DNA from: [Muricauda] lutisoli (nom. illeg.) | GTDB lineage: Bacteria; Bacteroidota; Bacteroidia; Flavobacteriales; Flavobacteriaceae | Length of the DNA: 64,000 bases | NCBI RefSeq assembly: GCF_017313105.1 | Contig: NZ_JAFLND010000004.1 | Location: 62,001 to 126,000, forward strand | Direction of reading: 5' to 3' | In this document: one piece after another, positions 23,516-32,044 of the stretch | How the letters are laid out: each line of letters starts with the position of its first letter | Position numbering within the stretch: position 1 is the stretch's first letter | The notes under the pieces: generated by a model | Told to the model about the DNA's origin: nothing | The model's input: the letters and a program-made list of their open reading frames with translations, nothing else | The model's database searches: none | Program-made: the position numbers and the translations under genes

Positions 23516-25591
23516 ATGGTAAAAACAAAGAACGAATATATAAATAGAGAAATCAGCTGGCTGCAATTTAATGCCAGGGTATTGCAAGAGAGCAAGGACC
23601 ATAGGGTTCCGCTCATCGACAGATTACGATTTTTGGGTATCTTCAGTAATAACCTGGATGAGTTTTTTAAGGTTAGATATGCTACCGTAAAACGAATAGT
23701 CGATGCTGGGAAAACCGGTAAAAGTGTTTTGGGGGGCGAAAAGGCAAAAGACCTTTTAGAGGAAATCACCAAAATTGTAATTGATCAGCAGGCCCGAAGT
23801 CTGGAGGTTTTTAAGCAAATTGACAAGGAACTTCGTCAAGAAAATATTTTTATAATAAGGGAAACCGAAGTCAACGAAAGCCAAGCTGAATTTATTCGGG
23901 ACTATTTCTTTAAAAAGGTAAACCAAGAGTTGATGACCATCATCTTGAACGACCTTACGGAATTTCCCCTTTTAAAGGATACCGCGGCTTATTTGGCCGT
24001 TAAAATCGTAATGAAGAATGGTTCTTCAAAAGGGATGCACAACCGATATGCATTGATCGAGATTCCCAAAGGTATCGACCGTTTTGTGGTGTTGCCCAAA
24101 GAGGGGGAGAAGGACTATGTTATAATGTTGGACGATTTGATTCGTTTTTGCTTGGACAGTGTATTCACCATGTTCGAGTTCGAGTCCATTTCTGCTCATA
24201 TGATCAAGATTACACGTGATGCTGAATTGGACATCGACAATGATTTGAGCAAGAGTTTTATCGAAAAGATTTCCTCAAGTGTCGAGCATAGAAAAATAAG
24301 TGATCCGGTTCGTTTTGTGTACGATAAGAACATCGATAAGGACACCCTTCAATTCCTGAAGGAGAAAATGGATATCATGGATACCGATAGCGTTATCCCT
24401 GGTGGCCGTTACCACAATAGAAGGGATTACATGGGCTTTCCCAGTTTGGGAAGACACGACCTTATGTACGATAAAATTGAGCCCTTACCAGTAAAGGGAT
24501 TAAGTATGAAGGGTAGTTTACTGGATATGATCGCCCATAAAGATTATATGATCTATGCCCCATACCATACATTTAGTTATGTGACCAAGTTTTTACGTGA
24601 AGCTGCACTGGATCCACAGGTACGAAGTATCATGATTACGATATATCGATTGGCAAGTGATAGTCAAATAGCCTCGGCTTTGGTCAATGCGGTCAAAAAT
24701 GGAAAGCAGGTAACGGTACAGATTGAATTGCAGGCTAGATTTGATGAGCAGAACAATATTGAATATGCCAACCATTTACAGGACGAAGGGGTAAATCTGA
24801 TTTTTGGTGTCCCTGGACTAAAGGTACACAGTAAGGTCTGCTTGGTGGAACGCGAAGAGGATGAGGGCATCAAAAGGTATGGCTTTATCAGTACAGGAAA
24901 CTTTAACGAGTCAACTGCAAAAATTTATACGGATTACACCTTGTTTACGGCCCATCAAGGTATTTTAAAGGATATGAGCAAAGTGTTCGCCTTCTTTGAG
25001 ACCAATTACAAAATCAATAAATACAAACACCTGATCGTATCTCCACATTACACCAAAGCAACTTTTATGAAGTTGATAGATAAGGAAATCGAATATGCCA
25101 AAGCAGGTAAAGAGGCTTACATCAAAATAAAGATGAATAGCCTAACTTCTTATAAGATGGTGGACAAGCTCTACGAAGCCAGCCGGGCAGGAGTTAAAAT
25201 ACAAATGATAGTAAGAGGTATTTGCTGTCTTATACCAGGTGTTGAAGGAATGAGCGAGAATATTGAGGCCATTAGTGTGGTGGATAAGTTTTTGGAACAT
25301 CCCAGATTGTTCATTTTTGGTAACAATGGTGACCCAAAAATCTATATTTCCTCAGCGGATTGGATGACACGTAACCTAGACTTTAGGGTAGAGGTGGGTT
25401 GCCCTATTTACGACCCTGACATTAGACAAGAACTTCTCGATACTTTTGAGATATCCTGGAAAGATAACTCTAAGGCAAGGGTGTTTTCAGAAAAGCAGGA
25501 CAACGCCTATAGAAAGCGAGCCAAAGGGGAACCTGAACTACGTTCTCAATTTGAGATGTACGATTACTATAAAAGAAAATTGGAGGCCTAG
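23516..25591 (+). CDS. ppk1: Polyphosphate kinase 1
   Basis: Transfers the terminal phosphate of ATP to long-chain inorganic polyphosphate. 691 residues, the usual size. The N-terminal domain opens with INREISWLQFNARVLQE, a Ppk1 hallmark, followed by the head domain and two phospholipase-D-like C-terminal domains. The autophosphorylated His is expected in GLKVHSKVCLVER (about residue 435), and a second conserved His is in FLEHPRLFIFGN (about 595). The gene abuts the SixA-like phosphatase gene. Its stop overlaps the end of the convergent miaE gene by 4 nt, so no terminator fits between them. No ppx is present nearby. Confidence 0.97.
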   Translation: MVKTKNEYINREISWLQFNARVLQESKDHRVPLIDRLRFLGIFSNNLDEFFKVRYATVKRIVDAGKTGKSVLGGEKAKDLLEEITKIVIDQQARSLEVFKQIDKELRQENIFIIRETEVNESQAEFIRDYFFKKVNQELMTIILNDLTEFPLLKDTAAYLAVKIVMKNGSSKGMHNRYALIEIPKGIDRFVVLPKEGEKDYVIMLDDLIRFCLDSVFTMFEFESISAHMIKITRDAELDIDNDLSKSFIEKISSSVEHRKISDPVRFVYDKNIDKDTLQFLKEKMDIMDTDSVIPGGRYHNRRDYMGFPSLGRHDLMYDKIEPLPVKGLSMKGSLLDMIAHKDYMIYAPYHTFSYVTKFLREAALDPQVRSIMITIYRLASDSQIASALVNAVKNGKQVTVQIELQARFDEQNNIEYANHLQDEGVNLIFGVPGLKVHSKVCLVEREEDEGIKRYGFISTGNFNESTAKIYTDYTLFTAHQGILKDMSKVFAFFETNYKINKYKHLIVSPHYTKATFMKLIDKEIEYAKAGKEAYIKIKMNSLTSYKMVDKLYEASRAGVKIQMIVRGICCLIPGVEGMSENIEAISVVDKFLEHPRLFIFGNNGDPKIYISSADWMTRNLDFRVEVGCPIYDPDIRQELLDTFEISWKDNSKARVFSEKQDNAYRKRAKGEPELRSQFEMYDYYKRKLEA

Positions 25592-26169
25592 CCGTGCATG
25601 GTCTCCTTTTTTCCCAAGTCTTTCATTAGTTGTGCTTCGTAGTCCAAAAGGTCGTTCCATTTTTGGTCCACTTCCTCTTTGTTGCCATATTTTCGGGCAA
25701 ATTTTAGGAACATGGTGTAATGGTTGGCTTCACTGACCATAAGGTTTCGGTAGAATTCGGATAATTCTTCGTCATCTATTTCTTCAGAAAGTAATCTAAA
25801 GCGTTCACAACTGCGGGCTTCAATTAGGGCGGCATATAATAGCTTGTGCACCAAATGGGTTTCTCGGCTGCCACCTTTAGGGAAGAATTTCATCAATTCA
25901 ACAACATATTCATCCTTTCGTTCGCGACCCAAGACCCAACCGCGATTTATAATTTTATCATGCACCATATTGAAATGCCCCATTTCCTCACGGGCAAGAG
26001 CGGTCATTTCCTTTACCAATTCCGATTTTTCAGGAAAACCGATGATCAAAGAAATCGCTGTGCTTGCCGCCTTTTGCTCGCAATAGGCATGATCGGTCAA
26101 TATTTCTTCGATATTCTTTTCAACAATGTTTACCCATCTTGGGTCCGTAGGTAGTTTTAGGCCTAACAT
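25588..26169 (-). CDS. miaE: tRNA-(ms2io6A37) hydroxylase, MiaE-like diiron protein
   Basis: Ferritin-like diiron monooxygenase that hydroxylates the isopentenyl group of modified A37 in tRNA. 193 residues. Iron ligands are seen as paired ExxH motifs: EEMGHF (about 75-80) and SEANHY (about 165-170), plus Glu residues in AYCEQKAA and EARSCERF. The protein opens LGLKLPTDPRWVNIVEKNIEEILTDHAYCEQKA, as in MiaE. The gene converges on ppk1 and is preceded by a -7 box at 26197-26204. In flavobacteria a miaE-type gene is common, although the miaB/miaA partners lie elsewhere. Confidence 0.93.
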   Translation of the reverse strand: MLGLKLPTDPRWVNIVEKNIEEILTDHAYCEQKAASTAISLIIGFPEKSELVKEMTALAREEMGHFNMVHDKIINRGWVLGRERKDEYVVELMKFFPKGGSRETHLVHKLLYAALIEARSCERFRLLSEEIDDEELSEFYRNLMVSEANHYTMFLKFARKYGNKEEVDQKWNDLLDYEAQLMKDLGKKETMHG

Positions 26170-26196
26170 GACTATGCTTTTTGAATGTTACAGGTG

Positions 26197-26204
26197 CAAA
26201 GATA
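26197..26204 (-). promoter_or_regulatory. Candidate -7 box of miaE
   Basis: TATCTTTG on the minus strand matches TAnnTTTG and lies 27 nt before the miaE ATG. The -33 region is weak. Confidence 0.4.
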
Positions 26205-26223
26205 AAAGTATTGTGCGGTAAGT

Positions 26224-27981
26224 TTAAAAATCGAGGTCAAACTCTTTTCTGAGCAAATCCAAATTTGGGTTTTTCTCTCTCAACTTTTCATATTTTTCTT
26301 CGGGAGTAAAGGCAAACTTTTTGGCAACCTCCTCGTTTACCGTAATGTAAAGAGAAATGGAATAGTTGTTCAATTTTTGTTTCAAGTAATCCAGCATCAG
26401 GCTTTGTTCCCGTTCTATTTCTTTTTTCATGGTGCCATTGGGGAGCTCTATCCAAATGGTATTCTCATTTTTTAGCTTGGGAACATCGGTTTGTAAATTA
26501 CTGGCCAAAATCTTTCTGCCCTGCTTTTCCAATATGTTCACAAAATCATTCCAATGCTGCTGCATGTCTTTTTCCTCAAAGGAATCTTTGGGGAGATCCT
26601 TTTCGTCTACGCTTGGCGATTTCGTGTTCTCGTGAGCCTTTTTAACCTTAATGCTGGAAAGGGAGAGTCCTGAGACCCTTTTTTCCGAAGTCTTAATATT
26701 TATTTTTTTGGATTGATATGGTTCTTTTGGCTCGGTTACCTTTTCTTTTACCGCTTCCTTGGGCTCAGGGGCTTCTTTTGAAGTATTGGAAGGTATCGAT
26801 TTTTCCACTGTTGGTGGTGGAGTGGCACCGTTGGTTTGAGGTGATGTGGATGTGCCGTTTGATGATGTTGTTTTTCCGGAAAAATAGGAGGCCGGAATTA
26901 TGAAATTAGAGTTTTTTTTTTCTCCATCGAAAGTGATGGATGCCAATTTCATAAGCGTTAGTTCGACCAACAATCGCTGGTTTTTACTGGTTTTGTATTG
27001 CAGGTCACAATCGTTTGCCAGATCTATGGCTTTTAAAAGGAACTCTTTTGAAGCTTTTTTTGCTTGATCTTTGTATTGTTTGGTTACATCTTCGCCTACT
27101 TCCAGCAAATTTAAAGTGTCGGGGTGTTGACATACCATTAAATCCCTAAAGTGTGATGCCAAACCGGAAATAAAGTGATGACCATCAAAACCGAGGGACA
27201 GGGTTTTGTTGAAAAGAATCAGAAGTTCTGGTATGTTGTTCTCTAGAATTAAATCCGTGGCAGAGAAATAAATGTCGTAATCCAGAACGTTTAGGTTTTC
27301 GGTCACCGCTTTTCGGGTCAATTCTTTACCCGAAAAACTTACCACACGATCAAAAATGGATAGGGCATCCCGCATGGCACCATCTGCCTTTTGGGCAATG
27401 ATGTTCAGTGCGCTTTCCTCCGCTTCAATACCTTGCTGCTCAGCGATATACTTTAGGTATTCTGCGGCATCCTTAACGGTGATGCGTTTAAAATCAAATA
27501 TTTGGCATCGGGAAAGTATTGTCGGAATTATTTTGTGCTTCTCTGTGGTTGCCAAAATAAATATGGCGTGTTTTGGAGGTTCTTCCAATGTTTTTAAAAA
27601 GGCATTGAATGCCGATTGGGATAGCATATGCACCTCATCAATAATGTACACCTTGTACTTCCCCGTTTGAGGTGGGATCCGAACTTGATCTATTAAGCTA
27701 CGAATATCGTCTACTGAGTTGTTGGATGCAGCATCCAGCTCAAAAATGTTGAAAGCAAAATCTTCATCCTCCCTTTCCGTGCCATCTTGGTTTATTTTTT
27801 TTGCCAGAATACGGGCGCAAGTGGTCTTCCCGACACCTCTTGGACCACAGAACAATAGAGCTTGGGCCAAATGGTTGTTGTCAATTGCATTGGTCAAGGT
27901 ATTGGTAATAGAGGATTGGCCCACAACATCCTTGAATGTTTGGGGTCTATATTTTCTAGCTGATACTATAAAAGGTTCCAA
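26224..27981 (-). CDS. dnaX: DNA polymerase III subunit gamma/tau
   Basis: Clamp-loader ATPase of the replisome. 585 residues. The Walker A motif is FCGPRGVGKTTCARIL (about 44-59), Walker B is YIIDEVHMLS, and sensor 1 is ILATTEKHKIIPTILSRC. The four-Cys zinc module that normally follows Walker A in E. coli or B. subtilis DnaX is missing: the chain passes through a short acidic loop (INQDGTEREDED). I believe this is normal for flavobacteria. A low-complexity Ser/Thr/Pro-Lys linker spans about 370-450. The start is TTG at 27981: no in-frame ATG exists between the upstream stop (28000-28002) and the conserved VSARKYRPQTF opening. Confidence 0.96.
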   Translation of the reverse strand: MEPFIVSARKYRPQTFKDVVGQSSITNTLTNAIDNNHLAQALLFCGPRGVGKTTCARILAKKINQDGTEREDEDFAFNIFELDAASNNSVDDIRSLIDQVRIPPQTGKYKVYIIDEVHMLSQSAFNAFLKTLEEPPKHAIFILATTEKHKIIPTILSRCQIFDFKRITVKDAAEYLKYIAEQQGIEAEESALNIIAQKADGAMRDALSIFDRVVSFSGKELTRKAVTENLNVLDYDIYFSATDLILENNIPELLILFNKTLSLGFDGHHFISGLASHFRDLMVCQHPDTLNLLEVGEDVTKQYKDQAKKASKEFLLKAIDLANDCDLQYKTSKNQRLLVELTLMKLASITFDGEKKNSNFIIPASYFSGKTTSSNGTSTSPQTNGATPPPTVEKSIPSNTSKEAPEPKEAVKEKVTEPKEPYQSKKINIKTSEKRVSGLSLSSIKVKKAHENTKSPSVDEKDLPKDSFEEKDMQQHWNDFVNILEKQGRKILASNLQTDVPKLKNENTIWIELPNGTMKKEIEREQSLMLDYLKQKLNNYSISLYITVNEEVAKKFAFTPEEKYEKLREKNPNLDLLRKEFDLDF

Positions 27982-28005
27982 TGCTGGGAAATAATAGAAT
28001 TACTA

Positions 28006-28013
28006 CAAATATA
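28006..28013 (-). promoter_or_regulatory. Candidate -7 box of dnaX
   Basis: TATATTTG on the minus strand lies 24 nt before the dnaX TTG start. It matches TAnnTTTG; no clear -33 is present. Confidence 0.4.
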
Positions 28014-28078
28014 AAAATAGGATTATGTAAAGTTACCTGCAAGAGGACAGTTAAGCTGTTTTTTATTAACAATTGGAT

Positions 28079-28086
28079 TACCTTTG
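28079..28086 (+). promoter_or_regulatory. Candidate -7 box of rnpB
   Basis: TACCTTTG is a perfect TAnnTTTG box ending 5 nt before the first base of the P1 helix of the RNase P RNA, exactly where a start site is expected. Confidence 0.6.
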
Positions 28087-28091
28087 CAAAC

Positions 28092-28386
28092 AGCAGGCCA
28101 CCTTATCGCTGCAAGTAAGGGCAACCAAGCTTGAAGAGGAAAGTCCGGACACCACAGTGCGGCATAGCGGGTAACGCCCGTCCGCCGCAAGGCGAGGACC
28201 AGTGCAACAGAAAGCAAGTACAGTTCGGCTGTAGTGAAATCGGCAAACTCTATGCGGTGAAACGCCATGTAAACCAATGTTTGAGGGCTGCACGTCCGAG
28301 TTGGAGGGTAGGCGGTTGGAACACTTGGGCAACCATGTGTCTAGATAAATGATAAGGGTATACAGAATCCGGCTTATGGCCTGCTT
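28092..28386 (+). ncRNA. rnpB: RNase P RNA (catalytic RNA subunit)
   Basis: Catalytic RNA that removes the 5' leader of tRNA precursors. Ends are defined by the P1 helix: AGCAGGCC (28092-28099) pairs with GGCCTGCT (28378-28385). Conserved core blocks are present: GAGGAAAGTCCGGAC (28136-28150, CR-I/P4 side) and ACAGAAA (28207-28213). The CR-V/P4 3' side AGATAAATGATAAGG is at 28343-28357, and CAGAATCCGGCTTAT is at 28363-28377. The layout fits type A RNase P RNA of about 295 nt. P1 followed by TTTTATT may end transcription. The 3' end abuts the convergent rsmD stop with no spacer. Confidence 0.95.
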
Positions 28387-28926
28387 TTATTCAACTTCAA
28401 AGAAACTGAAAATACTTCCACCATACTTTCTTTGCTCCGAAAATTTTGGATGTTCCGAAAGATTGGTTTGGTCGGAATGTTCAATAATCAGTAGACCCTC
28501 TTCCAGTAATAGTTCTTTTTCAAAAACCAAATCGGCAATGTTGAGAAATTGTTCGGTGTCAAAATCATAAGGTGGGTCTGCGAAAATAAGATCGTATTTT
28601 TCAGTGGTTCGCTCTAAAAACTTAAAGACATCGGATTTTACGGTATTTATGGAAAAATCCAATTCTTCAGCAGTTTTTGAAATATAGCGAACGCACCCCT
28701 GAAACCCATCTACAGCAGTTATTTTTTCTGTTCCCCTGGATGCGAATTCAAAACTAATGTTACCGGTGCCCGAGAATAGGTCAAGAACTTTGAGTTCATC
28801 AAAATAGAACCGATTGTTCAGAATATTGAACAGTGCCTCTTTGGCCATATCCGTGGTTGGGCGAACAGGTAACTTTTTGGGGGCAGTTAGTCTTTTGCCC
28901 TTATATTTTCCGGATATGATACGCAT
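28387..28926 (-). CDS. rsmD: 16S rRNA (guanine966-N2)-methyltransferase RsmD
   Basis: SAM-dependent Rossmann methyltransferase that makes m2G966 in 16S rRNA. 179 residues. The protein begins MRIISGKYKGKRLTAPK with the TTDMAKEALFNIL segment typical of RsmD. SAM-binding motif I is VLDLFSGTGNISFEFASRG (about 50), and the catalytic motif is FADPPYDFD (about 118). It lies directly downstream of the DUF3822 gene (the stop at 28927 abuts the ATG at 28926), and its 3' end meets rnpB. Confidence 0.95.
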   Translation of the reverse strand: MRIISGKYKGKRLTAPKKLPVRPTTDMAKEALFNILNNRFYFDELKVLDLFSGTGNISFEFASRGTEKITAVDGFQGCVRYISKTAEELDFSINTVKSDVFKFLERTTEKYDLIFADPPYDFDTEQFLNIADLVFEKELLLEEGLLIIEHSDQTNLSEHPKFSEQRKYGGSIFSFFEVE

Positions 28927-29685
28927 TTAGAGGGAGCTTAATATCGAAAAATCTATGCTCTCATTTTCCAATTGCTCCACTGGAAAAGATGGATTGCTGG
29001 GAACAAAAACAGAAACGTTTTTTATGTATTGGTAGCAGAGGTCATAAATGGGGTCTCCCTCTTCGACCGCACCAAAAAGTTTTAGGTTGACCTTTTCAAG
29101 GTCTAGTTGCATTTGTTCCAAACTAAATAGTAAGTAATATAGAAAGTCTTCTTTGTTGCTGTACTCGAACTGATTGTAGAATTTTAACTTCTTGTCGGAG
29201 ATGACCATCATTTCCATCTCCCGTTCTGAAACCTGGACATAGCAAACAGGTTCCGATGCCGTCCTGTTTTGATTTAATAGTGTATTGAGAAGAACGGTTC
29301 CACTGTGTTTAAATTCAAATTCACCAAAAAGTTCAAATATATAATTGTTCACATTGGTATATGGAACATAAACATTGATAATTTCTTGATTGGGAATCTC
29401 GTCATACGCTATCAGGTCATTTGGCATGATCTTAGCGTTGAACTTTAGGTAATTTGGTAGCTCCTCCTTATTGAACAATGGTTTGGGAACCAATCCGAAC
29501 ATGTTGTTCTTGTGGATAACCATTACCTCTGAGAAGTTTGTTCCCACATCGCCTTGTTTGCTGAGTTTTTCCTTTAACTCCTTGAGCATTAGGTAGGGGG
29601 TGAGCGGTGTTTTAAAGCTCATACGCTCAAATGCGAGAATCTTATTTGTAATAGTATCCACTACACAAAAAGAAAGTCCATTCAA
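28927..29685 (-). CDS. DUF3822 family protein; true start probably upstream at a non-ATG codon
   Basis: A Bacteroidota family with an actin/ASKHA-like fold suggested by its pattern; function unknown. The listed frame starts at a TTG (29685) and yields 252 residues beginning MNGLSFCVVDT. However, the same frame stays open upstream to a stop at 29758-29760 and encodes STYRKLSIQAG just before LNGLSF, which I recognise as the normal DUF3822 N-terminus. No ATG, GTG or other TTG lies in that stretch. The best-placed candidate is an ATA at 29739-29737 (giving ATA-AQNESNSTYRKLSIQ), 2 nt after the stop of the upstream gene. The true gene may therefore be 28927-29739. It sits between a membrane protein gene and rsmD in one minus-strand unit. 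Confidence 0.85.
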   Translation of the reverse strand: MNGLSFCVVDTITNKILAFERMSFKTPLTPYLMLKELKEKLSKQGDVGTNFSEVMVIHKNNMFGLVPKPLFNKEELPNYLKFNAKIMPNDLIAYDEIPNQEIINVYVPYTNVNNYIFELFGEFEFKHSGTVLLNTLLNQNRTASEPVCYVQVSEREMEMMVISDKKLKFYNQFEYSNKEDFLYYLLFSLEQMQLDLEKVNLKLFGAVEEGDPIYDLCYQYIKNVSVFVPSNPSFPVEQLENESIDFSILSSL

Positions 29686-29741
29686 GCCAGCTTGAATGGA
29701 CAGTTTTCTATAAGTGCTATTTGATTCGTTCTGTGCTATAG

Positions 29742-30479
29742 CTAGTTCTTCTTTTTCCTATCGTAGATAGGTGGCCAGTTACCGTTTGTACTAACTTCGG
29801 TCAAGGAACCTACTTTTATTTCGGTACCATTGACCTCCTCTACGCTTTGATATGATTTTTCTTTTTCAAGTAAATCTTCCGGCTGATCGTAAAGAACAAC
29901 TTCTTTCTTCACCTTTGCTTCAAAAACGGGAGCGCTGTATCCACTTTTTTCGATGATGTCCGCCTTCATTTCAAACTTTTCATTGTTTTGAGCGTAAGGA
30001 ACGTTCATCATGGTTTTGTAACGGTCGTCAGCTCCAAAAAGGGAATCTTTTACCTTAACAGTGCCCAAGGTGTCAATAATTATTGTATCCTGTTGCATTT
30101 CGATCTGATACACTCGGTCATACCTCATAAACGAGGAGTCGCGCTGTGTAGTAATGGTATAGTTTCCGGTATCGATGAATTTGATCAAGCTTTCAAAATC
30201 ACCAGCGTACTTGCCGTTTACAGTTTTATAGGCTTCTTGTGAATCCCTGATATCCTTTAGTTTGTTGATGACCTGGGTGAACCTTTCGTTTCTTACCTTA
30301 TTGAACTCAATGGGGGCGTTGATGGAATCGTATATTTTAAACCCAAGGTAAATACTTAGAATTCCAAATAGAATTACTAATACAGGCTTTACTTTTTGAG
30401 GTAAAAATCTATCGATCAAGAAAACAAGCCCTATGGTCACAAGGCATATTAAAACAACAATAAGAATTAAGTTTAACAT
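29742..30479 (-). CDS. Membrane protein of unknown function with two N-terminal TM segments
   Basis: 245 residues. Two hydrophobic helices (about 4-24 and 33-52) are followed by a short conserved segment (EFNKVRNERFTQVINKLKDIRDSQEAYKTVNGKYAGDFESLIKFI) that looks like the N-terminal helix and turn of a pseudopilin-like or secreted domain. The rest (about 140 residues) is Lys- and Glu-rich. I do not know a named family; proteins like this occur next to DUF3822 and rsmD in other flavobacteria, to my recollection. It has two candidate -7 boxes upstream (TAACTTTG at 30503-30496 and TAGATTTG at 30527-30520). Confidence 0.75.
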   Translation of the reverse strand: MLNLILIVVLICLVTIGLVFLIDRFLPQKVKPVLVILFGILSIYLGFKIYDSINAPIEFNKVRNERFTQVINKLKDIRDSQEAYKTVNGKYAGDFESLIKFIDTGNYTITTQRDSSFMRYDRVYQIEMQQDTIIIDTLGTVKVKDSLFGADDRYKTMMNVPYAQNNEKFEMKADIIEKSGYSAPVFEAKVKKEVVLYDQPEDLLEKEKSYQSVEEVNGTEIKVGSLTEVSTNGNWPPIYDRKKKN

Positions 30480-30495
30480 ATCTGATACTGTCTTT

Positions 30496-30527
30496 CAAAG
30501 TTAATTTAGTGGTTACAGACAAATCTA
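30496..30527 (-). promoter_or_regulatory. Candidate promoter region for the membrane protein - DUF3822 - rsmD unit
   Basis: Two TAnnTTTG boxes on the minus strand, TAGATTTG (30527-30520) and TAACTTTG (30503-30496). Neither has a clear -33 partner at 19-21 nt, so which is used is open. Confidence 0.35.
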
Positions 30528-30586
30528 CAATATTTTTTTTATTGGGAAACTTTTTGCTTTAAAAAAGACCACTATATTTAGCACTC

Positions 30587-32020
30587 ATGAAGGATTTTAA
30601 CGCACCTGGATTTTTAAAGATTTTAACCGAAAAATTTCCCCATACACCTACCCGAAAACAAGGTATTGCCCTTAATAAGCTGGCTAACTTTGTTTTAGAG
30701 GGCAAAAAGGATGAAGTATTCCTTTTAAAGGGTTTTGCCGGAACTGGGAAAACAACACTTGTGGCCACTTTGGTCAGCAGTCTGTGGAAAGTAAAAATGA
30801 GTTCCGTTTTAATGGCTCCCACTGGAAGGGCGGCAAAAGTTATGTCTGTGTATTCGGGGAACAAGGCCTTTACCATTCATAAAAAAATATATTTTCCAAA
30901 GAAACAATCCGGTGGAGGCATTCAATTTGTTTTGGCTCCTAACAAGCACCGTAATACGGTATTTATTGTAGATGAAGCATCTATGATTCCCGACACGCCG
31001 GCTGATTCGAAACTGTTTGAAAATGGTTCCCTTTTGGACGATTTAATGTATTATGTACACTCTGGCCATAATTGTAAATTAGTATTGATTGGCGATACCG
31101 CACAGTTGCCCCCGGTAAAATTGGAGCTTAGTCCAGCCCTTGATGAAAACCGTTTATCCTTAAATTATGATAAGGAAGTGGAGTGTTTGGAGTTGGATGA
31201 GGTTATGCGACAATCGGACGATTCCGGTATTCTTCACAATGCAACGAACCTTCGGGAGCAATTGCAATCGGAGTTTTTTGATGATTTTAAATTTGATCTA
31301 CATCAATATAAGGATATTGTCCGTTTGATCGATGGCAACGAGATTCAAGAGGCTATCGATTCCTCTTACGGTCAAAATGGGAAAGAACAAACCGCTATTA
31401 TTGTTCGGTCTAACAAAAGGGCCAACCTTTACAATCAAAACATAAGGGAGCGCATCCTATTTTTGGATAACGAAATTTCCGTGGGCGACTATATGATGGT
31501 CGTAAAGAACAATTACTTCTGGTTAAAGCCCAATTCCGAAGCTGGCTTTATTGCCAATGGGGATATAATTGAGGTATTGGAACTTTTTGCCATCAAGGAA
31601 CTTTATGGTTTCAAGTTTGCCGAGGTGAAGGTGAAAATGGTGGATTATCCCAATCAAAAACCATTTGAGACGGTTCTGCTTTTGGACACAATAACAGCCG
31701 AGACGCCATCGCTATCCTATGAAGATGGAAACAAACTTTATCAAGAAGTGATGAAGGACTATGCACATGAAAAATCCAAATACAGAAAATTCTTGGGGGT
31801 AAAGAACAATAGGTTCTTTAATGCTCTACAAGTAAAGTTTTCCTATGCGATAACATGTCACAAATCCCAAGGAGGGCAATGGGATACGGTTTTTGTGGAA
31901 CAGCCCTATTTGCCCAATGGTGTGGACAAAGATTACCTAAGATGGCTTTACACGGCGGTAACAAGGGCAGAGCGACAACTCTATTTAATAGGTTTCAAGG
32001 ATGATTTTTTTCTTGACTAG
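30587..32020 (+). CDS. RecD-like ATP-dependent DNA helicase
   Basis: Superfamily 1B helicase of 477 residues. Walker A is LKGFAGTGKTTLVATL (about 46-61), Walker B is VFIVDEASMIPD, motif III is LIGDTAQLPPV, and the C-terminal UvrD-like domain holds YAITCHKSQGGQWDTVFVE and LYTAVTRAERQLYLIGF. This is the short RecD2/PIF1-like form without the N-terminal domains of long RecD2, so it is not part of a RecBCD complex here. A role in DNA repair or genome maintenance is likely. DUF4126 follows after 24 nt on the same strand. Confidence 0.93.
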   Translation: MKDFNAPGFLKILTEKFPHTPTRKQGIALNKLANFVLEGKKDEVFLLKGFAGTGKTTLVATLVSSLWKVKMSSVLMAPTGRAAKVMSVYSGNKAFTIHKKIYFPKKQSGGGIQFVLAPNKHRNTVFIVDEASMIPDTPADSKLFENGSLLDDLMYYVHSGHNCKLVLIGDTAQLPPVKLELSPALDENRLSLNYDKEVECLELDEVMRQSDDSGILHNATNLREQLQSEFFDDFKFDLHQYKDIVRLIDGNEIQEAIDSSYGQNGKEQTAIIVRSNKRANLYNQNIRERILFLDNEISVGDYMMVVKNNYFWLKPNSEAGFIANGDIIEVLELFAIKELYGFKFAEVKVKMVDYPNQKPFETVLLLDTITAETPSLSYEDGNKLYQEVMKDYAHEKSKYRKFLGVKNNRFFNALQVKFSYAITCHKSQGGQWDTVFVEQPYLPNGVDKDYLRWLYTAVTRAERQLYLIGFKDDFFLD

Positions 32021-32044
32021 GAAAAACCTATTTTAGACATCGAC

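Noticed and set aside
28023-28332. Two 84-residue minus-strand frames between dnaX and rsmD
   Set aside because: They lie on the antisense strand of the RNase P RNA gene, whose conserved core explains the sequence.
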